Source: Streptomyces sp. NBC_01750 (GTDB lineage Bacteria > Actinomycetota > Actinomycetes > Streptomycetales > Streptomycetaceae). From it: a stretch of DNA of 64,000 nucleotides. Below are positions 55,589-64,000 of this stretch, piece by piece. Positions within the stretch are counted from its first letter, which is position 1, and each line of letters opens with the position of its first letter. A model generated the notes under the pieces. It made no database searches. It saw nothing but the letters and a program-made list of their open reading frames with translations, and was not told the origin of the DNA. Position numbers and translations under genes: made by a program. The DNA is taken from positions 3,474,001 to 3,538,000 of the forward strand of contig NZ_CP109137.1 of assembly GCF_035918095.1 (NCBI RefSeq), read 5' to 3'.

Positions 55589-57611
55589 GAGTCGTGTCCT
55601 CACGTTCTGAACGTTCCGAAGAAAGCTGTGGCGCTGAGTCGCCGCCTCGCCGCTCCCCGGCCTGCCGTGCCACCACTCGGGCACCGTTGCCCGGAAGGGC
55701 CGCCGGATCCACCCCACCGGGCCCTGTACGGGGTGGTACGGGGATGCGCGGTGGTACGGGCAAGGGCGATCGGTCCGACGCCGACTGCGCCGGCACGGAC
55801 GTCAGCAGCTGCCCGCTCGTCTTCGGCCCCGCGAAACCGGCACGCTCACGGTTCTGCCGGGAGTCTTCCGGCTCCAGCGGTATGGGCGAACCACGCAGCG
55901 GCTCGTCCGCCGTACGCGGCAGTGTCAGCCGGAACTGCGAGCCTCCGCCGGGCTCGCCCCACGCCTGCAGCCAGCCGCCGTGCAGCCGGGCGTCCTCCAC
56001 CGCGATGGACAGACCCAGGCCGGTGCCGCCGGTGGTACGGGCACGCGCCGGATCGGCCCGCCAGAAGCGGTTGAAGACCCGGGTCGCCTCGCCCGGCTTC
56101 AGTCCGACGCCGTAGTCCCGCACGGCGACCGCGACGGCCCCGCCGGCCACGGCCATCCGCACCACGACGTCCCGGCCCTCGCCGTGCTCGACGGCGTTGA
56201 CGACCAGATTGCGCAGCACACGCTCCAACCGCCGGGCATCGGCCTCCACCACAACCGGCTGCTCGTCACCGGTCACTCGTATCCGGGTGCCTTTTCGCTC
56301 GGCCAGCGGCTCGGCACCGCCGATCACCCGCCGTACGACTTCGCGAAGGTCTATCGCCTCGGCCTCCAGCGCCGCCGCTCCCGCATCGAAGCGGCTGATT
56401 TCGAGCAGGTCGGAGAGCAGTGACTCGAAGCGGTCGAGCTGATCGCCGAGAAGCTCGGCGGAGCGCGCGGTCACCGGGTCGAAGTCGACGCGCGCCTCGT
56501 GGATGACATCCGCGGCCATCCGTACGGTCGTCAGAGGCGTACGGAGCTCGTGGGAGACGTCCGAGACGAAGCGCCGCTGCATCCTGGAGAGCTCCTCCAG
56601 CTGCTGGATCTTCAGCTGGAGGTTCTGCGCCATCTTGTTGAAGGCCTCGCCCAGCCTGGCGATGTCGTCCTCGCCGGTGACCTTCATCCGCTCCTGGAGC
56701 CGGCCCGCCGAGAGCCGCTCGGCGATCCCGGCGGCCATCCGCACGGGCGTGACGATCTGCCGCACCACCAGCCAGGCGATGGCTCCCAGCAGGACGACCA
56801 CGAACAGCCCGGCCGTGGCGAGGGTCCCCCTGACCAGGTTGAGCGACTGCTCCTCCTGTGCCAGCGGGAAGAGGTAGTAGAGCTCGTAGGGATTGCCCTC
56901 GATGTCGTTCAGCCGGGTGCCGACGACCAGCCCGGGCTCCGGCTCGTGCACATCGTTGTTGTACTTGATCCGGACGTACGTCTCGTACGTGCCGGTGCCC
57001 TGGTCGACGGCTTCCCGCAGGGCCACGGGAATGCTCGTGTGGTCCACACCGCCCGAGGTCCGGGGCGCACGGCTGGAGCCCGCGTCCTGGGAGTCGGCAC
57101 TCAGCGCCACCAGGTTGAACGCCCCCTGCCCGCCACTGGCGAGCTGGTCCACGAGATCGGACCGCCAGGAGCTCCGCGCGGTCCTGCCATCGGTGGCGGC
57201 ACCGTCCTGCCCACCGGGGCCCACCGACGCGTTCGCCTTCTCCCGCGCCACGGCGAAGCCACCGGCCGCCTGGCTCTGCGCCGCCCTGCCCTTGGCGTCG
57301 AGCAGGCCGTTGCGCACCTGCCCGATGACGACGAAGCCGAGCAGCAGCACGACGCCGAGCGACATCAGCAGCGTGCCCGCGACCACCCTGAGCTGGATGT
57401 TCCGCCGCCACAGCCGCACTGCGGGCAGCAGCGGACGGCGGATCCAGCGCATGACGAGCCGGGGCACCGGTCCACCCGGCGCCCCGTCCTGGAGCAGTCG
57501 TCCGCCCTGGAGCAGACGGCCGAATCGCGAGGGCCCCCACCCCGGTCCGGCAGCCCGCCCCGCACGGACTCCCGGCTGCCCGGGCTTCGGAGCCACGCTG
57601 CCTCGGGACAT
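55578..57611 (-). CDS. mtrB: sensor histidine kinase MtrB
   Basis: MtrB is the sensor of the MtrAB system that coordinates division, wall metabolism and, in Streptomyces, development and antibiotic production. The 677-residue product starts MSRGSVAPKPGQPG (ATG 57611, one base after the mtrA stop). After a cytoplasmic stretch come TM1 (LRVVAGTLLMSLGVVLLLGF), an extracytoplasmic sensor of about 170 residues, TM2 (LFVVVLLGAIAWLVV), HAMP, and HisKA with His in FVSDVSHELRTPL. The HATPase has NLVVNAVEHG and GTGLGLSI. A Pro/Arg-rich tail of over 100 residues follows. It overlaps lpqB by 11 bases. Confidence 0.95.
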   Translation of the reverse strand: MSRGSVAPKPGQPGVRAGRAAGPGWGPSRFGRLLQGGRLLQDGAPGGPVPRLVMRWIRRPLLPAVRLWRRNIQLRVVAGTLLMSLGVVLLLGFVVIGQVRNGLLDAKGRAAQSQAAGGFAVAREKANASVGPGGQDGAATDGRTARSSWRSDLVDQLASGGQGAFNLVALSADSQDAGSSRAPRTSGGVDHTSIPVALREAVDQGTGTYETYVRIKYNNDVHEPEPGLVVGTRLNDIEGNPYELYYLFPLAQEEQSLNLVRGTLATAGLFVVVLLGAIAWLVVRQIVTPVRMAAGIAERLSAGRLQERMKVTGEDDIARLGEAFNKMAQNLQLKIQQLEELSRMQRRFVSDVSHELRTPLTTVRMAADVIHEARVDFDPVTARSAELLGDQLDRFESLLSDLLEISRFDAGAAALEAEAIDLREVVRRVIGGAEPLAERKGTRIRVTGDEQPVVVEADARRLERVLRNLVVNAVEHGEGRDVVVRMAVAGGAVAVAVRDYGVGLKPGEATRVFNRFWRADPARARTTGGTGLGLSIAVEDARLHGGWLQAWGEPGGGSQFRLTLPRTADEPLRGSPIPLEPEDSRQNRERAGFAGPKTSGQLLTSVPAQSASDRSPLPVPPRIPVPPRTGPGGVDPAALPGNGARVVARQAGERRGGDSAPQLSSERSEREDTTRGR

Positions 57612-57612
57612 G

Positions 57613-58302
57613 TCAGCTCGGCCCGGCCTTGTAACCGACACCACGGACGGTCACCACGATCTCCGGGCGCTCGGGGTCCTTCTCGACCTTGGAACGCAAC
57701 CGCTGTACATGCACATTGACCAGCCTGGTGTCTGCTGCGTGGCGATATCCCCACACCTGCTCCAGCAGCACCTCGCGGGTGAACACCTGCCAGGGCTTAC
57801 GGGCGAGTGCGACCAGCAGGTCGAACTCCAGCGGGGTCAGAGCGATGGACTGCCCTTCCCGCTTCACGGAGTGACCGGCCACATCGATGACCAGATCCCC
57901 GATCGCCAGCTGCTCGGGCGCCGGCTCCTCCGACCTCCTCAGCCGCGCCCGGATCCGGGCGACCAGCTCCTTCGGCTTGAACGGCTTGACGATGTAGTCA
58001 TCGGCCCCGGACTCCAGGCCGACCACCACATCCACGGTGTCGCTCTTGGCGGTGAGCATCACGATCGGCACGCCGGACTCGGCCCTGATGAGCCGGCACA
58101 CCTCGATGCCGTCCCGTCCGGGCAGCATGAGATCCAGCAGAACCAGATCCGGTTTGGCCTCACGGAAAGCGGCAAGTGCCTTATCGCCGTCCGCTACGAA
58201 CGACGGCTCGAAACCTTCACCACGCAGCACAATCCCGAGCATCTCGGCCAGTGCGGTGTCGTCATCGACGACAAGGACTCGTCCCTTCATAATCGACATC
58301 AT
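57613..58302 (-). CDS. mtrA: response regulator MtrA
   Basis: MtrA is an OmpR-family transcription factor of 229 residues. The receiver shows VVDDDTALAEML, the phospho-acceptor Asp in LVLLDLMLPGRDG, MLTAKSD and Lys of YIVKPFKPKEL. The winged-helix output domain is ALTPLEFDLLVALARKPWQVFTREVLLEQVWGY, seen as LTPLEFDLLVALARKPWQVF, with DTRLVNVHVQRLRSKVE. The start may be M1, M2 or M5 (58290); I kept the first, matching what I recall for streptomycete MtrA. It begins four bases after the mtnA stop. A GTTACC-TGGC-GTGACC sequence at 58317-58332 could be an autoregulatory site. Confidence 0.96.
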   Translation of the reverse strand: MMSIMKGRVLVVDDDTALAEMLGIVLRGEGFEPSFVADGDKALAAFREAKPDLVLLDLMLPGRDGIEVCRLIRAESGVPIVMLTAKSDTVDVVVGLESGADDYIVKPFKPKELVARIRARLRRSEEPAPEQLAIGDLVIDVAGHSVKREGQSIALTPLEFDLLVALARKPWQVFTREVLLEQVWGYRHAADTRLVNVHVQRLRSKVEKDPERPEIVVTVRGVGYKAGPS

Positions 58303-58306
58303 CCCA

Positions 58307-59452
58307 TTAGCTAATCGTTACCTGGCGTGACCTGGCACACAGCTCCGCGATTCCTCCCCCTGTGACCGGGGACAACGCACCCTCCTCGGTGACGATCGCC
58401 GTCACCAGATCCGGCGGCGTGACATCAAAAGCCGGGTTGTACGCCTGGGTGCCCAGCGGTGCGACCGGCAGCCCGCCGCCCGCACCGGTGGCCCCCGCGA
58501 TCTGCGGTGATGTGACCTCGGTCACTTCATGTCCCGGCCTCTGTTCCACCTCTATCGACGCCCCGTCCGGCGTGTTCAGGTCCACCGTCGTCGTCGGCGC
58601 GACCACGATGAACGGCACATGGTGGTACTTCGCGAGCACCGCCAGCGGGTAACTCCCCACCTTGTTCGCCACCGATCCGTCAGCCGCTATCCGGTCAGCC
58701 CCGATGAGTACGGCATCCACCTCCCCCGCCGCGAAGAGCGATCCCGCGGCATTGTCCGTGAGCAGTGTGTACGGCATTCCGTTGCGCGCCGCTTCGTAGG
58801 CGGTCAGCCGCGCGCCCTGAAGCAGCGGCCTCGTCTCGTCCACCCACAGCCGCCGCAGCCGGCCCACCCGGTGTGCCGTGAGCGCCACCGCGAACGCGGT
58901 GCCCTCGCCTCCCGACACCAGAGCCCCGGTGTTGCAGTGGGTCAGGATCCGGTGACCGCCGCCCGGCAGCAGCTCCTCGAGGAGCGCCAGCCCGTGCTCA
59001 GCCATCCGGACACTGTCCTCGGCATCCTCCCGGTGCAGCTCCTTGGCCGCTGCGAGCGCAGCCCGGGCTGCCTGTTCCGCGTCCGCCCCCTTGTCCACCG
59101 CCGCCCGGTGGGCGACCGCCGCCCGCCGCACTCCGTACCCCAGGTTCACCGCGGTGGGCCTCGCACTCTCCAGCAGTGCCACCGCCTCATCCACGTCGAA
59201 GCCCCGTGCGGCGGCGAGTGCCACACCATACGCACCGGCGATGCCCAGCAGCGGCGCCCCCCGCACAGCGAGCGTCTGGATCGCCCGCGCCAGGGCAGGC
59301 ACATCGGTACAGACCAGCTCGACCTCCTCGGCGGGCAGCCGGGTCTGGTCAAGAAGCACCAGTACGGGCCCTTCCGGTGGCTCGTCCCAGCGCAGCACGG
59401 GAAGCGTGAGCGGCTCTGTGACGGCCGGGTTTTGTGCGTACTGATCAGCCAT
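58307..59452 (-). CDS. mtnA: methylthioribose-1-phosphate isomerase
   Basis: MtnA converts 5-methylthioribose-1-phosphate to methylthioribulose-1-phosphate in the methionine salvage pathway. The 381-residue product is related to eIF2B-alpha. It starts MADQYAQNPAVTEPLTLPVLRW. The catalytic Cys is in HRILTHCNTGAL and the Asp in VLIGADRIAADGSVANK, both present; RGAPLLGIAGAYGVAL is the conserved substrate loop. It lies directly upstream of mtrA on the same strand, with four bases between, so the methionine salvage enzyme and the MtrAB-LpqB system are likely co-transcribed. Confidence 0.95.
   Translation of the reverse strand: MADQYAQNPAVTEPLTLPVLRWDEPPEGPVLVLLDQTRLPAEEVELVCTDVPALARAIQTLAVRGAPLLGIAGAYGVALAAARGFDVDEAVALLESARPTAVNLGYGVRRAAVAHRAAVDKGADAEQAARAALAAAKELHREDAEDSVRMAEHGLALLEELLPGGGHRILTHCNTGALVSGGEGTAFAVALTAHRVGRLRRLWVDETRPLLQGARLTAYEAARNGMPYTLLTDNAAGSLFAAGEVDAVLIGADRIAADGSVANKVGSYPLAVLAKYHHVPFIVVAPTTTVDLNTPDGASIEVEQRPGHEVTEVTSPQIAGATGAGGGLPVAPLGTQAYNPAFDVTPPDLVTAIVTEEGALSPVTGGGIAELCARSRQVTIS
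58317..58332. promoter_or_regulatory. candidate MtrA-binding site
   Basis: GTTACC and GTGACC are separated by TGGC, within the last codons of mtnA and 15 bases upstream of the mtrA start. MtrA is known to bind paired GTTAC-like elements; spacing and second half-site are imperfect here. Confidence 0.3.
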
Positions 59453-59634
59453 CCGCCCAGTCTGCCCCGTGAGTCACCGACAATGAAGGTGCGGAGGAGA
59501 TCCAGGGCCCGGCCCACCAGCTGGCAACGCGTGGCACGATGGCTGCCAGCCTGCCGCCTTGACTGGCGGACGGGCACCCTGAACGTGCCGACTCGCCGAG
59601 CCGGCCTCGCGACCAAGCCATGAGGTGGACGACC
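59453..59634. promoter_or_regulatory. divergent gap, mtnA / membrane protein
   Basis: This is 182 bases with promoters expected for mtnA and for the plus-strand gene. GAGGTGG (59620-59626) is a ribosome binding site for the latter. No confident promoter hexamers. Confidence 0.35.
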
Positions 59635-60864
59635 GTGAACGACACTCCGGGCTGGGCCTCGCCCGGATCTGCTCCGTCCGACGGGCAGGAACCCGGCGTG
59701 CCCCGGCCCGCCGAGCCCGCCGACGAGAGCGGCCCCGCCTCGAAGTGGTCCCAGGAGCAGCCGCCCCCGGGACAGTGGTCCGCGCCGACCGCACCTCGCA
59801 CGAACCCCGGCCCGACGCCAACGCCCGCCCCCGGCTGGGGCGGCGGTCAGCCGCGCGGCAGCTGGGGCCGGCCGCCGGCCGCGGCGAAGCCCGGCGTCAT
59901 CCCGCTGCGCCCTCTCGGCGTCGGCGAGATCCTCGACGGCGCGGTGTCGACTCTTCGCGCTCACTGGCGCACGGTGCTGGGCGTCACGATCACCGTCTCC
60001 GTGATCTCCCAGATCTGCGACATCCTGGTCGAGCGCTACCTGCTCCCGGATCCGCCCGAAGTCGACCCCAACGCAAGCCCGTCGGAAGCCCTCAGCCAGT
60101 CCGTGGACTCGATGCAGTCGAGCCTGCTCGCCATGGGCCCGGCGCTGCTGATCACCTTGATCGGCACGCTCTTCACCACGGCACTTCTCACCATGGTGAT
60201 CAGCCGCTCGGTACTGGGCCGCCCGGTGACGCTCTCCGAAGCCTGGCACGAGGCACGGCCCCGGCTGCCTCAGCTGCTGGGCCTGACACTGCTGCTGCCT
60301 CTTATGAGCGCCGCCATCATGACCGTGGGCATCCTTCCCGGCCTGCTGCTCGGCAACGGTGCGGGAATCGCGCTCGCCCTGCTCGGGGGCCTGGCGGCCT
60401 GCGTCGTCATCCTCTGGCTGATGATTCGGTTCGCCCTTGCCTCCCCCGCTCTGATGCTGGAGCGCCAGGGCGTGATTCCGTCCCTGCGCCGTTCCGCCAA
60501 GCTGGTCCAGGGCGCCTGGTGGCGGACTTTCGGCATCCTGGCGCTCACGCTGCTGCTGACCCTGCTGGTGTCGATGATCATCGCAGTGCCGTTCAGTCTG
60601 ATCGCGTACGCGGTCGACGGCAGCAGCTTCAGCGACCTCTTCGCAGGGACCACACCCGACTTCGGCTGGCCCTTCCTGATCATCACGGGCATCGGCTCGG
60701 TCATCGCCTCCTCCATCACCTACCCGATCTCCGCCGGCGTGACGGTCCTCCTCTACGTGGACCAGCGCATCCGCCGCGAGGCCCTCGACCTCGAACTCGC
60801 ACGGGCCGCCGGCGTGCCCGGCTACGGCTCCGAGCCGCCTGGCAACCACTCCACCAGGAGCTGA
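59635..60864 (+). CDS. multi-pass membrane protein with Pro-rich N-terminus
   Basis: This 409-residue protein starts from GTG at 59635 (MNDTPGWASPGSAPSDG), with GAGGTGG upstream. The first 85 residues are Pro/Gly/Gln-rich and disordered. About six hydrophobic helices follow from about 105 (VLGVTITVSVISQICDI, GPALLITLIGTLFTTALLTM, PLMSAAIMTVGILPGLLLG). It resembles the glycerophosphoryl-diester-phosphodiesterase membrane-domain type proteins (DUF7847) that are common in actinobacteria. Function unknown. It leads the DUF4129-DUF4350-MoxR-DUF58 operon with four bases to the next start. Confidence 0.85.
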   Translation: MNDTPGWASPGSAPSDGQEPGVPRPAEPADESGPASKWSQEQPPPGQWSAPTAPRTNPGPTPTPAPGWGGGQPRGSWGRPPAAAKPGVIPLRPLGVGEILDGAVSTLRAHWRTVLGVTITVSVISQICDILVERYLLPDPPEVDPNASPSEALSQSVDSMQSSLLAMGPALLITLIGTLFTTALLTMVISRSVLGRPVTLSEAWHEARPRLPQLLGLTLLLPLMSAAIMTVGILPGLLLGNGAGIALALLGGLAACVVILWLMIRFALASPALMLERQGVIPSLRRSAKLVQGAWWRTFGILALTLLLTLLVSMIIAVPFSLIAYAVDGSSFSDLFAGTTPDFGWPFLIITGIGSVIASSITYPISAGVTVLLYVDQRIRREALDLELARAAGVPGYGSEPPGNHSTRS

Positions 60865-60868
60865 TGCG

Positions 60869-61558
60869 GTGTCCACGACGGGGGGCGTGACGACAGCGCG
60901 GCTACTGATTCGTGCAGGCGATGACGTACCGGTGGACACTCCGCGAATCCCCGCCCGCGAAGCGGCGGAGCGGGAATTGTCCAAACCGATGTACCACGAG
61001 AACGACCCAAGCCTCTTCCAGCGCGCCCTCAACCGCTTCTGGGACTGGGTCGGCAGCATCTTCGACGCCGCGTCCGGCGCCGCCCCCGGGGGCCCGCTCG
61101 GCCTCCTCGTCGTCATCCTGGTCGTCATCGGCCTGGTGGCCGCTCTCTGGTGGCGTCTTGGCACGCCCCGACGCACCCCTGGCTCCGCCGACTCCCTCTT
61201 CGACGACAGCCCCCGCAGCGCGACCGAACACCGCGCGGCCGCTGAAGCGCACGCCGCTGCCGGACGCTGGAACCAAGCCGTCCAGGAACGGATGCGGGCA
61301 ATCGTCCGCTCCCTGGAGGAGCGAGTTGTCCTCGACCCGCGCCCGGGCCGCACAGCCGACGAGGCCGCCGCCGAGGCCGGCCGTTCCCTCCCCGACCACG
61401 CCGACGGACTCCGTGTCTCCGCCCGCGAGTTCGACGACGTCACATACGGCGGCCGCACCGCCGACCGGCAGACATACCTCCGCCTGCGGGATCTGGACGT
61501 GGAGATCGGGCGCGCGAAGCCCCGGCTGACCGGCGCGGCCCAAGGAGCAGCCGAATGA
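60869..61558 (+). CDS. DUF4129-domain membrane protein
   Basis: This is a 229-residue protein starting from GTG with GGAG upstream. It has a short N-terminal extracytoplasmic part, one membrane helix (GLLVVILVVIGLVAALWWRL, about 90-110) and a cytoplasmic DUF4129 domain (AGRWNQAVQERMRAIVRSLEERVVL, TADEAAAEAGRSLPDHA, REFDDVTYGGRTAD). DUF4129 proteins are paired with MoxR ATPases and DUF58 proteins in many bacteria. The role, perhaps in envelope protein assembly or maturation, is inferred from that pairing. Confidence 0.88.
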   Translation: MSTTGGVTTARLLIRAGDDVPVDTPRIPAREAAERELSKPMYHENDPSLFQRALNRFWDWVGSIFDAASGAAPGGPLGLLVVILVVIGLVAALWWRLGTPRRTPGSADSLFDDSPRSATEHRAAAEAHAAAGRWNQAVQERMRAIVRSLEERVVLDPRPGRTADEAAAEAGRSLPDHADGLRVSAREFDDVTYGGRTADRQTYLRLRDLDVEIGRAKPRLTGAAQGAAE

Positions 61559-62754
61559 CCGCGGCCACCCTCGGCTCCACCTCCATGTCTCCCACCACCC
61601 GACAGGTATGGACCCGCGCCCGCGGCCTGCTGCTCGCGCTCGTCGTCCTCGTCGCAGGCGGGATCGCCATGGCCGCCCTGCGCTCCGGGGACGAGCACGG
61701 CCGCCTCGACCCCCGGTCCTCGGACCGCTTCGGCAGCCGCGCCGTCGCCGAACTCCTGAAGGGCCGCGGCGTCTCCACCCGCGTCGTCACCACTCTTGAC
61801 GGGGCCACCTCCGCAGCCGGCCCCGATACCACACTTCTCGTCGCCACCCCCGACCTGCTGACGGATCATCAGCAGCACACCTTGCACACCGCCACCGCCT
61901 CGTCCGGCGGACGCACCGTCCTCCTCTCCGCCGGACCTGCGTCCATCGACGCACTGGCCCCGGGCATCCGCACCGAAGCTCCGGCCCCGGTTTCGGCGCG
62001 CACCCCCCAGTGCGCCCTCCCCGCCGCGCGCAGCGCCGGCGATGCCGACCTCGGCGGCGAGCGGTACTCCTCCGAGACGTCCCATGCCGACAGCTGCTAC
62101 CCGAGCGGCGGCCTGCCCACCCTGCTCAGGATCGACGAGCCGAACGAGGGCGACACAGTCCTGCTCGGCTCCCCCGACATCCTCTACAACCATCGTCTGG
62201 ACAAGCACGGCAACGCTTCCCTCGCCCTGCAACTCCTCGGCTCCCGCACCCATCTGGTCTGGTACCTCCCTTCGCTCAGTGACAGCTCCGCCGCTGACGA
62301 CAGCACCGACGGCGGCGGCAGCAGCTCATTCCTCGACCTGGTCCCCTCCGGCTGGGCCTGGGGGACTCTCCAACTCGCCCTCGCCGCAGTCCTGGCCGCC
62401 GTCTGGCGCGCCCGCCGTCTCGGTCCCCTGGTGACCGAGCGGCTCCCCGTGGCCATCCGCGCTTCCGAGTCCACCGAAGGCCGTGCCCGCCTCTACCGCA
62501 AGGTGAACGCCCGCGACCGCGCGGCCGCAGCCCTGCGCTCGGCCACCCGCACCCGCCTCACCCCGCTTCTCGGCGTCCCCCCGACCGACGCCCACTCCCC
62601 CGAGGTCCTGCTCCCGGCGGTGTCGGCCCAACTCCCCACCGGCGAACGGGATCTCAAGACCCTGCTCTTCGGCCCGGCACCGGTCAACGACACCGCCCTC
62701 ATTCATCTGGCAGACCAACTCGACGCCCTCGAAAGAGAGGTACGCACTTCATGA
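61555..62754 (+). CDS. DUF4350-domain membrane protein
   Basis: This is a 399-residue protein that starts in the previous stop (ATGA overlap). TM1 ([19 protein letters not shown]) is followed by an extracytoplasmic domain (SDRFGSRAVAELLKGRGV, TTLLVATPDLLTDHQQ) with two Cys (in TPQCALP and DSCYPS) that could be bridged. TM2 (GTLQLALAAVLAAVWRARR) and a cytoplasmic tail (LGPLVTERLPVAIRASEST) follow. The N-terminal half fits DUF4350. It overlaps the MoxR gene by four bases. Function unknown; operon context ties it to MoxR. Confidence 0.86.
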   Translation: MTAATLGSTSMSPTTRQVWTRARGLLLALVVLVAGGIAMAALRSGDEHGRLDPRSSDRFGSRAVAELLKGRGVSTRVVTTLDGATSAAGPDTTLLVATPDLLTDHQQHTLHTATASSGGRTVLLSAGPASIDALAPGIRTEAPAPVSARTPQCALPAARSAGDADLGGERYSSETSHADSCYPSGGLPTLLRIDEPNEGDTVLLGSPDILYNHRLDKHGNASLALQLLGSRTHLVWYLPSLSDSSAADDSTDGGGSSSFLDLVPSGWAWGTLQLALAAVLAAVWRARRLGPLVTERLPVAIRASESTEGRARLYRKVNARDRAAAALRSATRTRLTPLLGVPPTDAHSPEVLLPAVSAQLPTGERDLKTLLFGPAPVNDTALIHLADQLDALEREVRTS

Positions 62755-63734
62755 GCGCCCCGACCCCCGAGACAGCTCAGAACTCGGACCGCGCCCGCAC
62801 CTCCCTGGAGGCACTGCGCACCGAGATCGCCAAGGCCGTGGTCGGCCAGGACCCCGCTGTCACCGGGCTCGTCGTGGCTCTGCTCTGCCGCGGCCACGTC
62901 CTCCTCGAAGGAGTACCCGGCGTCGCCAAGACGCTGTTGGTCCGCACCCTCGCGGCGTCCCTCGAACTCGACACCAAGCGCGTCCAGTTCACCCCCGATC
63001 TGATGCCCAGTGATGTCACCGGATCCCTTGTCTACGACGCCCGCACCGCCGAGTTCTCCTTCCAGCCCGGTCCGGTGTTCACCAACCTTCTGCTCGCCGA
63101 CGAAATCAACCGCACCCCGCCCAAGACCCAGTCATCGCTCCTCGAAGCAATGGAAGAGCGGCAGGTCACTGTCGACGGCACGCCCCGCCTGCTGCCCGAC
63201 CCGTTCCTGGTCGCCGCGACCCAGAACCCGGTGGAGTACGAAGGCACATACCCGCTCCCCGAAGCCCAACTGGACCGCTTCCTGCTCAAACTGACGGTCC
63301 CTCTGCCCTCCCGTGAGGACGAGATCAACGTCCTCACCCGTCACGCTGAAGGCTTCGACCCACGCGACCTCAAGTCCGCGGGCGTGCGCCCCGTCGCCGG
63401 CCCCGCCGACCTGGAAGCGGCTCGTGCCGCCGTCGCCAAGACCTCCGTCTCCTCCGAGATCGCCGGCTATGTCGTCGATATCTGCCGTGCCACCCGTGAA
63501 TCCCCCTCACTCACCCTCGGTGTGTCTCCCCGAGGTGCTACAGCCCTGCTCTCCACCGCACGCGCCTGGGCCTGGCTCACCGGCCGGGACTACGTCATCC
63601 CGGACGATGTGAAGGCCCTGGCTCTGCCCACCCTGCGCCACCGGATCCAGCTCCGCCCTGAGGCAGAGATGGAGGGAGTCACCGCCGACTCCGTCATCAC
63701 CGCGATCCTCGCCCACGTCCCCGTCCCCCGCTGA
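62751..63734 (+). CDS. MoxR-family AAA+ ATPase
   Basis: This is a cytoplasmic AAA+ chaperone-type ATPase of 327 residues. Walker A is GVPGVAKTLL (about 55-64), Walker B LLADEINR (about 114-121) and sensor 1 AATQNPVEYEGTYPLPEAQLDRF, written here as ATQNPVEYEGTYPLP. Arg and sensor 2 lie in the C-terminal lid (SPRGATALLSTARAWAWL). MoxR proteins act with VWA or DUF58 partners, which follow here. The start overlaps the DUF4350 stop (ATGA). The GC-rich but AT-tolerant codon use is normal for the region. Confidence 0.95.
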   Translation: MSAPTPETAQNSDRARTSLEALRTEIAKAVVGQDPAVTGLVVALLCRGHVLLEGVPGVAKTLLVRTLAASLELDTKRVQFTPDLMPSDVTGSLVYDARTAEFSFQPGPVFTNLLLADEINRTPPKTQSSLLEAMEERQVTVDGTPRLLPDPFLVAATQNPVEYEGTYPLPEAQLDRFLLKLTVPLPSREDEINVLTRHAEGFDPRDLKSAGVRPVAGPADLEAARAAVAKTSVSSEIAGYVVDICRATRESPSLTLGVSPRGATALLSTARAWAWLTGRDYVIPDDVKALALPTLRHRIQLRPEAEMEGVTADSVITAILAHVPVPR

Positions 63735-63745
63735 GGCAGTGACCC

Positions 63746-64000
63746 ATGGCCCTCACCGGAAGAACGGCGCTTCTCGCAGCTCTCGGCTCTCTCCCCGTCG
63801 GCATCCTCGCTCCGAGCTGGACAGGGATGCTCGCCGTGAACGCGCCTCTCTCACTGGCAATCCTGTGCGACTACGCGCTCGCCGCGCCAGTGCGAACGCT
63901 CCGATTCACCCGAAGCGGTGACACATCAGTTCGATTGGGTGACAGCGCGAAAGTGCAGCTCACTGTCACCAACACCTCCAGCCGCCGTCTGCGCGCCCAC
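63746..64000 (+). CDS. DUF58-family protein, 5' part
   Basis: This gene runs off the right edge; 85 codons are visible. It starts MALTGRTALLAALGSLPVGI (ATG at 63746, 11 bases after the moxR stop). Two hydrophobic helices follow closely (TALLAALGSLPVGILAP, MLAVNAPLSLAILCDYALA), then the beta-rich start of an extracytoplasmic or cytoplasmic domain (RSGDTSVRLGDSAKVQLTVT). This N-terminal shape next to MoxR fits the DUF58 family, which carries a VWA-like fold further on. The rest is not in the window. Confidence 0.85.
   Translation, partial: MALTGRTALLAALGSLPVGILAPSWTGMLAVNAPLSLAILCDYALAAPVRTLRFTRSGDTSVRLGDSAKVQLTVTNTSSRRLRAH

Noticed and set aside
59146..62253. 1035-codon minus-strand open frame opposite the DUF4129 operon
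   Set aside because: It conflicts with four well-supported plus-strand genes and with mtnA. Its composition is artefactual.

Overview
The window is high-GC DNA with GTG and TTG starts, purine-rich ribosome binding sites and a gene set (two PASTA-less Ser/Thr kinases beside prfB, MtrA-MtrB-LpqB, a 180-kDa NAD-glutamate dehydrogenase, Rv3235-like protein beside secA, an LAxTG sortase substrate) that point to a Streptomyces chromosome core region. All calls come from reading the sequence; comparisons with S. coelicolor gene order are from memory.

Layout: 55-1129 ssrA (tmRNA) and smpB; 1148-4012 ctpA-like protease, ftsX, ftsE; 4260-5188 a tiny zinc-ribbon membrane protein and a repeat-rich LAETG surface protein; 5458-19240 an accessory island; 19211-23505 prfB, pkaB, pkaA; 23964-27341 an FHA/FtsK-like ATPase; 27487-31080 a carbohydrate ABC importer without its own ATPase; 31720-36501 TetR, an ABC-2 glycopolymer exporter, a GT87-type mannosyltransferase-like protein and a third kinase; 36640-41574 gdhB; 42018-44643 small metabolic and conserved genes; 44662-50877 MarR/SnoaL pair, secA, GNAT, YcaQ-like; 50954-58302 response regulator, hpf, comF, lpqB, mtrB, mtrA; 58307-59452 mtnA; 59635-64000 a membrane protein followed by a DUF4129-DUF4350-MoxR-DUF58 operon that runs off the end.

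The most interesting part is the 5458-19240 island. The last ten codons of prfB (19211-19240) are repeated, 28 of 30 bases identical and in the same orientation, at 5458-5487, and the copy is followed by a rho-independent terminator that looks like the original prfB terminator. Between the repeats lie, all on the minus strand, a secreted LamG-type protein, a 2317-residue secreted Rhs/YD-repeat protein with a Hint autoprocessing domain and a C-terminal nucleotidyltransferase-fold toxin, a small immunity-like gene, an XRE regulator and two small genes. No integrase is visible. This reads as a toxin-delivery island inserted at the 3' end of the release factor 2 gene.

Other points of note are an ABC permease with a beta-sandwich-like domain inserted in an extracytoplasmic loop, a MarR regulator interrupted by a 15-bp minisatellite (GGEGP repeats), a 24-bp triplet tandem repeat in a 639-bp gene-free gap, and a possible MtrA site at the mtnA/mtrA junction.
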